Shown here: in pieces, positions 17,124 through 25,557 of the stretch | How positions within the stretch are numbered: position 1 is the stretch's first letter | Layout of the letters: every line of letters starts with the position of its first letter | Assembly: GCF_963676285.1 (NCBI RefSeq) | Contig: NZ_OY781062.1 | Coordinates: 62,001 to 126,000, forward strand | Direction of reading: 5' to 3' | DNA: 64,000 bases | Origin: an uncultured Sphaerochaeta sp. | GTDB taxonomy: Bacteria; Spirochaetota; Spirochaetia; Sphaerochaetales; Sphaerochaetaceae | Notes under the pieces: generated by a model | Seen by the model: the letters and a program-made list of their open reading frames with translations, nothing else | What the model was told of the DNA's origin: nothing | Databases searched by the model: none | Translations under genes and position numbers: made by a program

Positions 17124-17608
17124 ATGGTTCCTACTCCTTCTATAGTTAATTCTACCGGAATATGATGGGGTACATCCTCACCGGTGATAAAGATGGTGTC
17201 TCCAACAGTAATGCTGGTTAATGCGGTTTGGGAATGGATCCAACGAATTTTTCCAAACACTTGGTCCAGTTGTTCCATGACAACCATACCGTCTTTCACA
17301 GATGTTACGCCTTTGTTCTCAGGAATACCAGCTCCGAAGCCTGCAACCTTGATGGTGTTGAGGCGGAATGAGCCATCCTTTTGGATGGTGAATTCCTCAA
17401 TCCAGGGAATGAACTCAGCTGAATGGATCCAACGGTAGGTGAGCTGCTCTCCCTCTTCAACGGGAATCGAGGCCAGCACCTTCCCGGTTTGCTGGTCACG
17501 CAACACCAAGACAAGACCTGGCCTTTGTAAGAAGAAGAGGAGAAGCAGTGTCCCCACCACAAGGGTGAGGACAACAACAATAATACTACGTTGTGTTCTG
17601 CTTTTCAT
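17096..17608 (-). CDS. DUF1850 membrane-anchored protein of TAXI-TRAP systems
   Basis: 170 residues from ATG 17608. One N-terminal hydrophobic segment (about residues 9-27, IIVVVLTLVVGTLLLLFF) anchors an extracytoplasmic beta-rich domain with SIPVEEGEQLTYRWIHS and a second WIHS repeat further on (RWIHSQTALTSITVG). The size and the position between a TAXI binding protein and the fused permease match DUF1850 proteins. The biochemical role is unknown; the constant linkage suggests an accessory subunit. Confidence 0.8.
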   Translation of the reverse strand: MKSRTQRSIIVVVLTLVVGTLLLLFFLQRPGLVLVLRDQQTGKVLASIPVEEGEQLTYRWIHSAEFIPWIEEFTIQKDGSFRLNTIKVAGFGAGIPENKGVTSVKDGMVVMEQLDQVFGKIRWIHSQTALTSITVGDTIFITGEDVPHHIPVELTIEGVGTIWPRYPLTK

Positions 17609-17617
17609 CAAGAATGC

Positions 17618-18604
17618 TTACAGTCCTGCTTCCTCGTAGTATTTGATAGCTCCTTCATGGAAGGGGATATCCACACCAATGTGACTGTTCTCAAGGGTGA
17701 TGTGCTTCTTTGCAGTAGCATGTGCTGCCTGGATGTCTTCGATGTTTTCGAAGATTCCCTTGGTCAGATCATATGCTACATCGACAGGGAGGCTTTCATT
17801 CACGATCATGATATTGCGGACCGTGGCGGTCTGGATATCAGAATCGGTGTCATACACGTCAGCAGGAATGGTTGCCTCAACAAAGAAGGGGTAGTTCTTC
17901 TTCAGGGTTGCAAGCCCCTCTCCTTCGATGGGAACGAGTACGATCTTGCTGGTGGTTCCAAGCTCCATGATAGTTGCATTGGGAATGCCGCTGGTTACAA
18001 AGACTGCATCTACCATGTTGTTCTTCAACTGTGCGATAGCCTCACCATAGTTGAGGTAGTCAACCTTGCTGTCTGCATAGGTCATGCCGTGTGCTTCGTA
18101 CATCATTCTTGCATTGACCTCAACGCCACTATTGGGGGCGCCGATGCCGACACGCTTACCTTTCAGATCGGTGAACTTCTTGATACCGGTCTTGTCAGTG
18201 GTAACCAGCTGTACGTAGTTGGGGTAGAGACCGAGCAGAGCGCGAAGCTCTGTAGCAGGTTCCTTGCCCTCATACGCACCGAAGGCCTGGTATGCCTGTG
18301 CAACAACGTCACTCATGGCAATGGCCATCTCAGCACGATTTTCCCTGATCAGGGTGACGTTCTCTGCTGAAGCGCCGGTTGCCTGTGCTGATGACTTGTA
18401 GCCAAGCTTATTCTGGAATACAGAAGAGAACGCTCCTCCGATTGGGTAGTAGAGACCGCTGGTAGGTCCGGTTGCAACGGTGATGAAGTACTTGCTTCTA
18501 TCAAGTTCTCCACTCTGTACTTTTTCACTATTGCCCGCAGCAAATAGGGATACGCTCATGACCAGAGCCAAAAGAGCGATTAGGAACAGCTGTTTTCTTT
18601 TCAT
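17618..18604 (-). CDS. TAXI-family TRAP solute-binding protein
   Basis: 328 residues. The signal peptide MKRKQLFLIALLALVMSVSL ends at LFAAGNSEK. The mature protein opens with KYFITVATGPTSGLYYPIGG, characteristic of TAXI proteins, and has LKGKRVGIGAPNSGVEVNAR. It delivers ligand to the fused permease. It is the first gene of its operon, ahead of the DUF1850 gene by nine bases. Many TAXI genes sit next to glutamate or dicarboxylate metabolism, but nothing here fixes the ligand. Confidence 0.92.
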   Translation of the reverse strand: MKRKQLFLIALLALVMSVSLFAAGNSEKVQSGELDRSKYFITVATGPTSGLYYPIGGAFSSVFQNKLGYKSSAQATGASAENVTLIRENRAEMAIAMSDVVAQAYQAFGAYEGKEPATELRALLGLYPNYVQLVTTDKTGIKKFTDLKGKRVGIGAPNSGVEVNARMMYEAHGMTYADSKVDYLNYGEAIAQLKNNMVDAVFVTSGIPNATIMELGTTSKIVLVPIEGEGLATLKKNYPFFVEATIPADVYDTDSDIQTATVRNIMIVNESLPVDVAYDLTKGIFENIEDIQAAHATAKKHITLENSHIGVDIPFHEGAIKYYEEAGL

Positions 18605-18748
18605 ACGTTTCTCCTGTATATGATATTCACGCAGGTGTTAATTCCTGCTTTATTTTTCCAAGAACCACTTTCTGAGCATTATATTTTGTTGTTTTGCCAG
18701 ATGGTTAGGACTGCATATCATTGGTATTAATATGCAAAAGCAGAATAC

Positions 18749-18778
18749 AAGGAGGTTTATGTGAAAATCAAGTGGTAA
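18749..18778 (+). promoter_or_regulatory. Perfect ribosome site with start-stop / five-codon mini-ORF
   Basis: AAGGAGG (18749-18755) is followed at ideal distance by ATGTGA (18759-18764), a start directly followed by a stop. The overlapping GTG at 18761 opens a five-codon frame ending at TAA 18778. The real prenyltransferase ATG is at 18790 with only a weak ribosome site. This looks like a leader that loads ribosomes and reinitiates downstream. Confidence 0.4.
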
Positions 18779-18789
18779 AGTGAAGAAGC

Positions 18790-19740
18790 ATGGAAAATAT
18801 CCCACAAAAACAGTATAATTTCCTTATGACAACACGCCAGTTCCTTAATATTGTCGAGATGCGAACGAAGGTTATCAGCATGGGAACCTTCGCCTGTGCC
18901 TCTCTGTATGCACTGCATATGCTTGATAGCGTACCCCTGCTTCCTTGGGTGATCATGGGGTTCGCAACCCTGTTTGTTGATATGGGAACCACCGGCTTCA
19001 ATACCTTCTTCGATTACTATCGAGGGACCGATAACCTTACCTATACCAAGGAGAAAGAGAAAGTGCTTGTGCATGAACAGGTGAACCCGCTCTCTGCCTT
19101 GCTTATCTCCCTTGCCCTGTTTGCCCTTGCTGCTGTACTGGGCCTCATTTTGGCCTCTATGACCAGCTGGTATCTTATCGTTGTAGGTGGGCTGTGCATG
19201 CTTGTTGGTTTCTTCTATACAGCCGGGCCGCTGCCGATCAGCCGGACCCCGTTTGGTGAACTGTTTGCCGGAGGCTTTCTGGGCAGTGTTCTCTTTTTGA
19301 TCACGCTCTTTGTCCTAGGGGTTCCCCTTGGTGCCAAGGAGGTTGCTGCAACTGTTCCCTTCCTTTTGCTTATTGGTATGATCCTTTCGGTGAACAATGG
19401 GTGTGACCGAATAGGTGATACAGCAAATGGAAGGAAAACACTTTCTATTCTCCTGGGAAAACGAGGCAGTGTTGGCTTGGTTGCAACTGAAGGGCTGGCT
19501 GCCTATCTGGTAAGTGCAGTGTTTGTGTTTGTTGGAATGTATCCAGTGTACTTCCTTCCTCTGCTGGTATTTCTGGCCATCCGTTTCTTGGTTCAGTTTA
19601 GGAGAGTGAGGAGGGAGGGAATGGATGAAGCACACAAAGCCCAACATATGGGCTTTGCTTCTTCTACCTTTATCTCTTTCTCATTGAGTTTTGTTATTGC
19701 TTTCCTACTCAGTAGAGTGTTCGGTTCTCCGGTTTTTTAA
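18790..19740 (+). CDS. UbiA-family prenyltransferase (MenA-like)
   Basis: 316 residues, about eight membrane segments. Both Asp-rich motifs are present: NTFFDYYRGTD (about residues 70-80) and NNGCDRIGDTANGRKTLSIL (about 202-221), closest in style to 1,4-dihydroxy-2-naphthoate prenyltransferase. These motifs bind the prenyl diphosphate through magnesium. No other menaquinone gene is visible, so it may prenylate another aromatic acceptor. Its 3' end overlaps the convergent MFS gene by 32 bases. Confidence 0.8.
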   Translation: MENIPQKQYNFLMTTRQFLNIVEMRTKVISMGTFACASLYALHMLDSVPLLPWVIMGFATLFVDMGTTGFNTFFDYYRGTDNLTYTKEKEKVLVHEQVNPLSALLISLALFALAAVLGLILASMTSWYLIVVGGLCMLVGFFYTAGPLPISRTPFGELFAGGFLGSVLFLITLFVLGVPLGAKEVAATVPFLLLIGMILSVNNGCDRIGDTANGRKTLSILLGKRGSVGLVATEGLAAYLVSAVFVFVGMYPVYFLPLLVFLAIRFLVQFRRVRREGMDEAHKAQHMGFASSTFISFSLSFVIAFLLSRVFGSPVF

Positions 19741-20929
19741 TAGTTGCTGCAAACACCGAGTTAGCCAAACCAAGGACTGCAGAAAGGGAGAAAAGTACTT
19801 CAATGCCGAGCGTTTTCCAGATAAGTCCACCAAGCAATGCGATCATGACACTGATCAGGTGATTGACCGAGATACCCGTTGTAAGGGTAGCTGTAAGCTC
19901 TTCACGGGAAGAGGATAGGTCTCTTACATACACATTTGTTGCCATGCTTGCAAGGCTGATAATTGAATCGAGTACAAAATTGACACACACCACAATGAAG
20001 GCTATCTCCATCGGGAAGATCCTGTGCGCAAAACCATAGAGCAAACAGACCGCAACGAGAATGATGGTATCGGCTACCATGATGGTCTTATATCCCAGCT
20101 TGTCCACCAATATTCCGATAACCGGGCTGAGCAACATGCCGAAGATTGCACAGATGGCGAGCAGCATCGCAATTACTGAGGTGTCGGCTCCATAGAAAAG
20201 GATCAGGACATAGGGAGCAAAGGTAAGGAAGATCTGCTTTCTTGCTCCATAGAATACTTCCAGCATGTAGAACTTCCCAAACTTTCGATGGAAGTACAAC
20301 CGGCTTCGTTTGACCGGTTTTCCCCGATCCTTCATGGTAAGGGCAATAACTGCTGCAGAGAAGAGTAGGGATGCAGAGAGGAAGAATATCACCCTGAAAC
20401 CAACAATTGAATCCCTTGCATACCCAAGGCGACCCAAGATCAGAAAGAGGATGGAGACGATGACAAAACCACCGATATTTCCCCCATGACTGATCGCTGA
20501 GGTTACCCCTAGGCTGGCTCCTCCCTTCTCGCTCTTTGCAAAGGAGAGGGACATCGAGCTCTTGATTGGCATAATGATATGCTCTCCGCTGCTGAAAACA
20601 ACCATGAAGAGGATGACTACTACTTTGCTGGAGCCGAGAAACAACAAGCCAAGCAAACCGAAGAGCATGATAAGCGTACCTACCTTGTAGACGGTACTCT
20701 CACTGAATCGATACATGGAGGCGAGGATAAATATTAGCAGAAGTCCTGGTAATTCACGAAAGAATTCTACAATTCCCCGTTCAAATTCAGAAATCTTTAC
20801 TATCTCTGCAAGATAGTTGTCCTGAATTCCACGATACAGCCCGTAAGCAAGACCGGTAAGCAGAATGGTAGTAAGGAACACCCTCACACCCGTATCGCCC
20901 CGGTAGATCGATTCTTTCTCTCTCGGCAT
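19709..20929 (-). CDS. MFS transporter
   Basis: 406 residues with about twelve hydrophobic segments, a central basic loop (KDRGKPVKRSRLYFHRKFGK) and the loop signature GILVDKLGYKTIM. The start ATG 20929 is supported by the length of the first helix. The ligand is unknown. The proximity to the UbiA gene is convergent, so no common function is implied. Confidence 0.82.
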   Translation of the reverse strand: MPREKESIYRGDTGVRVFLTTILLTGLAYGLYRGIQDNYLAEIVKISEFERGIVEFFRELPGLLLIFILASMYRFSESTVYKVGTLIMLFGLLGLLFLGSSKVVVILFMVVFSSGEHIIMPIKSSMSLSFAKSEKGGASLGVTSAISHGGNIGGFVIVSILFLILGRLGYARDSIVGFRVIFFLSASLLFSAAVIALTMKDRGKPVKRSRLYFHRKFGKFYMLEVFYGARKQIFLTFAPYVLILFYGADTSVIAMLLAICAIFGMLLSPVIGILVDKLGYKTIMVADTIILVAVCLLYGFAHRIFPMEIAFIVVCVNFVLDSIISLASMATNVYVRDLSSSREELTATLTTGISVNHLISVMIALLGGLIWKTLGIEVLFSLSAVLGLANSVFAATIKKPENRTLY

Positions 20930-21008
20930 GGTAGAGACTCCAATTTGCTTGAATTACCTGTGACTATGATTAGAATTGTAGAGGATGTCAACAAGTATTG
21001 CTGATCTT

Positions 21009-21710
21009 CTAAGATTGTCCCTCAAGTACTTTGTTGATATCGGCAAGGGAACTTCCCAGATGTGCAAGCATATATGCAGCTGCTTTTTGAGAATCGCGTT
21101 CTTTTAATGCTGTGATGATCAACTCATGCTCTCGAATAGTATTTTCTGAACTGGTTTTTACTGATATGGACATGAGACGATAGCGCTTAAGCTCCATTGC
21201 AAGGAGCTCGTTGATTTTTAACAAGAGTGGGTTATGCGACATTTTGCAGATCTGTGTATGGAATTCTTCATCCAATGCCGCCAGGGCAGCTACATTCGCC
21301 TGGCTGTTTTGAGAGATGAAATGTTGGTGGATGACCTCCAATTGTGCCACTTCCTCATCTGTTGCACGACTCACAGCCATTCTCACCTGCACGGTTTCCA
21401 GAGCTTCTCGTACATCGGTAGTGTCTTTCAGGGTGGGGGCGGACTCTATAAACCAAGAACGAATGGCATCATAGTCATGGCTCTGATTATCACGTACAAA
21501 AGCCCCTTTCCCGGAAATGAGCTCTACATATCCTTCAGCTTGAAGTGATCGCATAGCCTCACGTACTGTAGACCTGCTTACCGAAAGCATCTTGCAGAGC
21601 TGGATTTCTGCTGGCAGTTTCGTTCCAATAGGATAGGTTCCATTCATGATGGATTCTCGAATTGAGTCAATGACTTGTGTGGTTACGGATATTCTTTTTA
21701 TTTCTTTCAT
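21009..21710 (-). CDS. FadR-subfamily GntR transcriptional regulator
   Basis: 233 residues from ATG 21710. The N-terminal winged helix has GTKLPAEIQLCKMLSVSRST and VREAMRSLQAEGYV; the C-terminal FCD domain supplies the metal-binding pattern with Asp and His residues (DEEFHTQICKMSHNP and REHELIITAL). A TTGTC/GACAA palindrome lies six bases upstream of its start, and a second lies downstream of the divergent TRAP promoter. It is probably a repressor that releases on binding the sugar acid or a pathway intermediate. It is divergent from the TRAP/SDR/aldolase operon. Confidence 0.92.
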   Translation of the reverse strand: MKEIKRISVTTQVIDSIRESIMNGTYPIGTKLPAEIQLCKMLSVSRSTVREAMRSLQAEGYVELISGKGAFVRDNQSHDYDAIRSWFIESAPTLKDTTDVREALETVQVRMAVSRATDEEVAQLEVIHQHFISQNSQANVAALAALDEEFHTQICKMSHNPLLLKINELLAMELKRYRLMSISVKTSSENTIREHELIITALKERDSQKAAAYMLAHLGSSLADINKVLEGQS

Positions 21711-21715
21711 GTTTT

Positions 21716-21726
21716 TTGTCTGACAA
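21716..21726. promoter_or_regulatory. FadR-type operator at the regulator gene
   Basis: TTGTCTGACAA is a perfect palindrome around one central base and fits the TNGTN-NACNA pattern of FadR-subfamily sites. Its position just before the regulator start implies autoregulation. Confidence 0.65.
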
Positions 21727-21779
21727 CAGACTACCATGTGAAACTTGGCTAGTCAAAGAAATTTTTAGGAAAATAATGA

Positions 21780-21836
21780 TTGACAACATAAATATGCATG
21801 GTATTCTCTAAAAGGATTCATAAATTGTCAGACAAT
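21780..21836 (+). promoter_or_regulatory. Promoter and FadR-type operator of the TRAP operon
   Basis: -35 TTGACA (21780-21785), 16-base spacer, -10 TATTCT (21802-21807), then ATTGTCAGACAAT (21824-21836), a palindrome of the same core as the site at 21716-21726. It would lie at roughly +10 to +22, so bound repressor would block elongation. Confidence 0.7.
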
Positions 21837-21868
21837 CTGGCATCATACAAAATCGTGGAGGTTTGAAT

Positions 21869-22876
21869 ATGAAGAAACTGATCGCTGTATTGCTTATGGT
21901 AACCATGAGCATGACCCTTGTATTTGCACAAGGTGGAAATGAGAAAAGTAGTGGGACAGAGAGTGTTACACTCACCGTGTATTCACCAGGTAATGCAAAC
22001 TCTGTTCCTACCAAAACCATTCTGAAATATAAAGAACTGGTAGAGAATGCTTCCAATGGAACAATCAAGATGGTGGCTCATCATTCTGGAGAGCTGGGCA
22101 ACGATGCAGAAGCCTTGCAGTCAACCAGAATGGGTACCATTGATATCATCTTTGCAGGAACCAGTGGGTTTACCAGTTTCTATGAGGATGCTAAAATTTT
22201 GGATTTGCCATTCTTGTTTGACTCTGCCCAGGAAGCCTATGAAATCGTTAACGGTGATATTGGAGAAGAGATTTTCGCAGACTTGCCATCGGTAGGATTG
22301 GTCTATCTCTCAGAAGGCGATAATGGAATGCGTCACATTGCAACGACAAATAGACCCATTGATTCAGTTGCTGATGTCGACGGGCTAAAAATCCGCGTAC
22401 CAACCAGTAAGATGTATCTTGATGTCTGGAGTGCCCTTGGTGCAACCCCTGTAGCCCTTGCATTGAATGAATTGGCAATCGCTTTGGCAAACGGTACTGC
22501 TGAAGCTCAGGACAACGCAACTTATCATCTTGTAGCAAACGCTACATATGATGATATCGAGCACTACAGTTTTATCAACTATATGTGGATGGGCTGTACC
22601 ATGGCTATGAACCAGGTCAGCTGGAACAAGCTCTCTCCTGAACAGCAGAACATTCTTAAAGAGCAGGCAATTGTAGCAGCCAAATACTCTTTTGATACCA
22701 TTGAGGAAGATAATGTCTCTGCAACGAAAGTACTCAAGGAAGCTGGAGTCCAGTTCAATGAGACCCCAGATATCCAGAGCTTCAAGGACAAGTTGGGTGG
22801 ATCCGCGTACTACACGCAGTACAAGGATGCAGCTTGGTACAACCAAGCAATCTTGGATGCAATCTTGGCAAACTAA
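21869..22876 (+). CDS. TRAP transporter solute-binding protein (DctP/SiaP type)
   Basis: 335 residues from ATG 21869 (GGAGG upstream). The signal peptide MKKLIAVLLMVTMSMTLVFA is followed by QGGNEKSS. The mature domain has the DctP pattern: HHSGELGNDAEALQSTRMGT early and GLKIRVPTSKMYLDVWSALG, whose arginine normally pairs with the ligand carboxylate. It captures a sugar acid or similar carboxylate and passes it to the DctQM pair. A 14-base-pair hairpin follows the gene. Confidence 0.92.
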   Translation: MKKLIAVLLMVTMSMTLVFAQGGNEKSSGTESVTLTVYSPGNANSVPTKTILKYKELVENASNGTIKMVAHHSGELGNDAEALQSTRMGTIDIIFAGTSGFTSFYEDAKILDLPFLFDSAQEAYEIVNGDIGEEIFADLPSVGLVYLSEGDNGMRHIATTNRPIDSVADVDGLKIRVPTSKMYLDVWSALGATPVALALNELAIALANGTAEAQDNATYHLVANATYDDIEHYSFINYMWMGCTMAMNQVSWNKLSPEQQNILKEQAIVAAKYSFDTIEEDNVSATKVLKEAGVQFNETPDIQSFKDKLGGSAYYTQYKDAAWYNQAILDAILAN

Positions 22877-22889
22877 GCAGGACTGTCGT

Positions 22890-22921
22890 ATACAAGGGCG
22901 AGAGGTCTCTCGCCCTTGTAT
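22890..22921 (+). other. Strong stem-loop between dctP-like and dctQ-like genes
   Basis: ATACAAGGGCGAGA and TCTCGCCCTTGTAT form a perfect 14-base stem with loop GGTC. No T-run follows. It probably stabilises or processes the binding-protein mRNA rather than ending transcription. Confidence 0.7.
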
Positions 22922-22945
22922 CATTGAATTTGAGGAAGGATTCAC

Positions 22946-23431
22946 ATGGTAGTAATAAGAAAAATACTGGATGGCTTTGTAAAATGCATATCTGTTTTAC
23001 TCATGCTTCTGGTAGCTGGAATTGTGTTATTGATGCTAAACGAACTAGTGCTTCGTAATCTCCTCGGTTCTTCTTTCAAAGGAATGACAGAACTTTCTGG
23101 GTTTATGTTTTTATGGATGGCATTTTTGGGCATCATTGTATTATATGACCAAAACAGAATGATCTCCCTTGATATGTTCTTTGTAAGGACGAAGGGCAGA
23201 TTACGCACAGTGCTATGGGTCATTCAGCGTTTTGCAGCAATATTGCTTGGAATCGTGATGATTCTGGCATTCAAAGGACTCTATCCTTTCATCAGTACTG
23301 AGTTTTACTCTTCAATGCCGAGCTTTTCAAAGATGTATCAGTATGTCCCCATGGTAATTACTGGTGTGTTTCTTTGTGTTAAATCCATGTATGACCTTGT
23401 TGTGAAGGCAAGAGGGGAGAACGTGTCATGA
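22946..23431 (+). CDS. TRAP transporter small permease (DctQ type)
   Basis: 161 residues, four hydrophobic segments, with LNELVLRNLLGSSFKGMTEL and FLWMAFLGIIVLYDQNRMI typical of DctQ. It partners the large permease, whose start overlaps its stop as ATGA. A ribosome site GAGGAAGGA lies upstream. Confidence 0.92.
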   Translation: MVVIRKILDGFVKCISVLLMLLVAGIVLLMLNELVLRNLLGSSFKGMTELSGFMFLWMAFLGIIVLYDQNRMISLDMFFVRTKGRLRTVLWVIQRFAAILLGIVMILAFKGLYPFISTEFYSSMPSFSKMYQYVPMVITGVFLCVKSMYDLVVKARGENVS

Positions 23432-24699
23432 TATTGTTTTTTGGTAGTTTTATACTTTTGCTGTTGATTGGGGTACCGATCAGCATATCGATTGGAGCCA
23501 GTGCGGTATTGGGATGTTTGAACCTCGGGTATCCCTTGATGGTGATAGGCCAGAAAATGGTCAGTGGTATCGATTCATTCTTGTTGATAGCAATCCCCTT
23601 GTTCATCTTGGCCGGCAACCTGATGAATGCTGGAAAGATAACAGAAAAGATCTTTGATTTTGCAAAACGCTTGGTAGGATGGATACCTGGTGGATTGGGT
23701 CATGCCAATATTGTAGCAAGCTTGATTTTCGCAGGTATGAGCGGTAGTGCCGCAGCAGATGCAGGAGGACTTGGAACCATTGAGATGGAAGCAATGTCCA
23801 CCAATGGATATGATGATGACTTTTCTGCGGCGGTTACCGCATCGTCAACAGTGATTGGGCCTATCTTCCCTCCTTCCATACCCTTGATCATCTATGGGTC
23901 TGTTGCATCTGTGAGTGTGTCACAACTGTTCATGGGAGGCGTTGTCCCTGGCTTGTTGATGGCGATTGCTCTTATGATCATGGTCTTCGTATTTGCCATC
24001 AATCGTTCATACCAAAGGGTAGCCTTCAGTCTGGTATTGTTGGTCAAGCAGTTTTTTGCTTCGATTCTCTCTATCATAACCCCGCTGATTATTCTCAGTG
24101 GATTCACCCTTGGTTGGTTCACCCCAACAGAAGCTTCAAGCGTTGCTGTTGCCTACGCTTTGGTTATTGCTCTGGTAGTGTATAGGACCTTGGATTGGAA
24201 GACTTTCAAGGAGTGCCTGCTTGAGAGTGCTATCACGAGTGCAAACACACTGTTTATCATAGGAACCTCGATGCTTTTCAGCTATGTTCTTATTAAAGAG
24301 GGTGTCTCAACTCAGATGGCTACCTTTATATTGGGAATCAGTGATAATCCCTATATCATTCTCTTGGTTATAAATATTCTCCTGCTTGTATTGGGAATGT
24401 TCATGGAGCCAGGAGCAATATTGACCTTGATGTTGCCTGTCTTGCTTCCCATCGTTAAAGCGCTTGGGCTTGATTTGGTTCACTTTGGTGTGGTCATGGT
24501 CTTGAATCTGATGATCGGACAGGTAACACCACCTTTTGGTGTTTGTCTGTTTATCATTGCTGATGTAGCCAAGATATCGTTGAACAGAATGTACAAGGCA
24601 ATTCTTCCGTTTATTATTCCACTCTTGGTTGTTCTGTTTCTCGTTACGTATATGCCACAGATTGTTACCTGGCTACCCGATGTACTGTTGCATGCATAA
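23428..24699 (+). CDS. TRAP transporter large permease (DctM type)
   Basis: 423 residues, about eleven to twelve hydrophobic segments. DctM hallmarks include GMSGSAAADAGGLGTIEM, IGPIFPPSIPLIIYGSVA and MIGQVTPPFGVCLF. It forms the ion-coupled channel with the small permease. Overlap with the previous gene is four bases. The following SDR gene begins 27 bases later. Confidence 0.94.
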   Translation: MILFFGSFILLLLIGVPISISIGASAVLGCLNLGYPLMVIGQKMVSGIDSFLLIAIPLFILAGNLMNAGKITEKIFDFAKRLVGWIPGGLGHANIVASLIFAGMSGSAAADAGGLGTIEMEAMSTNGYDDDFSAAVTASSTVIGPIFPPSIPLIIYGSVASVSVSQLFMGGVVPGLLMAIALMIMVFVFAINRSYQRVAFSLVLLVKQFFASILSIITPLIILSGFTLGWFTPTEASSVAVAYALVIALVVYRTLDWKTFKECLLESAITSANTLFIIGTSMLFSYVLIKEGVSTQMATFILGISDNPYIILLVINILLLVLGMFMEPGAILTLMLPVLLPIVKALGLDLVHFGVVMVLNLMIGQVTPPFGVCLFIIADVAKISLNRMYKAILPFIIPLLVVLFLVTYMPQIVTWLPDVLLHA

Positions 24700-24726
24700 T
24701 AAATTTAGTAAGGATATGGTAATTGT

Positions 24727-25557
24727 ATGAAAGACAATTTGTTTGATGTTTCCGGAAAAATCGTTGTAATCACTGGTGGTTTGGGTCAGATTGGAGCCCA
24801 GTTTGTCCTTGAATTTTTGAACAGGGATGCAAAGGTTGCTGTCCTCTCCCGTTCTGCCAGCTTTGAAAAAGCCAGAGTAGCTTTGGGTGAAGAAGCTTCC
24901 AAGCATAAGCATTTGCTGCTTCAACGCGCTGATATCTGTAAGAAGGAATCTATAGAGGAGGCTCTTGATGCAATTGAACATGCATGGGGTACCCCCGATG
25001 TATTGATAAACAATGCAGGTATCGACACGCAGCCAAGCGCTCCGCCTGAAGTCAGTGGTCCTTTTGAAGAATTTCCTGAAGATGTATTCAGGGAGGTTGT
25101 AGAGACAAACCTGGTAGGCACTTTCTTGATGACGCAGGCTGTTGGGGCACGCATGGTAAAGGCTGGAAAGACTGGTTCCATTATAAATGTAGGATCAATC
25201 TATGGAATGGTGAGTCCTGTACAGGATATCTATGCCTACAAAAAGGAGATGACTGGAGTCCCATTCATCAAGCCGGTTGCCTATAGTGCAGCCAAGAGTG
25301 GAATATATAATTTGACTCGTTATTGTGCCACGTATTGGGGTAAGAAAGGTATTCGGGTAAATACCCTAACACCTAGTGGTGTCTGGAGAGAGACCCAGGA
25401 TGAGTATTTCCACGCAAATTATGAGGCAAGGATGCCGATCGGAAGAATGGCACAGGCAGATGAATTCAATGGTGCAATCATCTTTCTCTCCAGTGCAGCA
25501 TCAACCTATATGACTGGATCAAATCTTGTTGTTGATGGAGGCTGGACAGCATGGTAG
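24727..25557 (+). CDS. SDR-family dehydrogenase
   Basis: 276 residues. The cofactor loop is TGGLGQIG, followed by NNAG; the catalytic residues are Ser157, Tyr186 and Lys190 (VAYSAAKSG). An insert of about 15 residues lies between the catalytic serine and tyrosine, seen in some gluconate/sugar-acid dehydrogenases. The C-terminus ends in the usual VVDGGWTAW. It overlaps the aldolase gene by seven bases, so the two enzymes likely act in sequence on the compound brought in by the TRAP transporter. Confidence 0.88.
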   Translation: MKDNLFDVSGKIVVITGGLGQIGAQFVLEFLNRDAKVAVLSRSASFEKARVALGEEASKHKHLLLQRADICKKESIEEALDAIEHAWGTPDVLINNAGIDTQPSAPPEVSGPFEEFPEDVFREVVETNLVGTFLMTQAVGARMVKAGKTGSIINVGSIYGMVSPVQDIYAYKKEMTGVPFIKPVAYSAAKSGIYNLTRYCATYWGKKGIRVNTLTPSGVWRETQDEYFHANYEARMPIGRMAQADEFNGAIIFLSSAASTYMTGSNLVVDGGWTAW

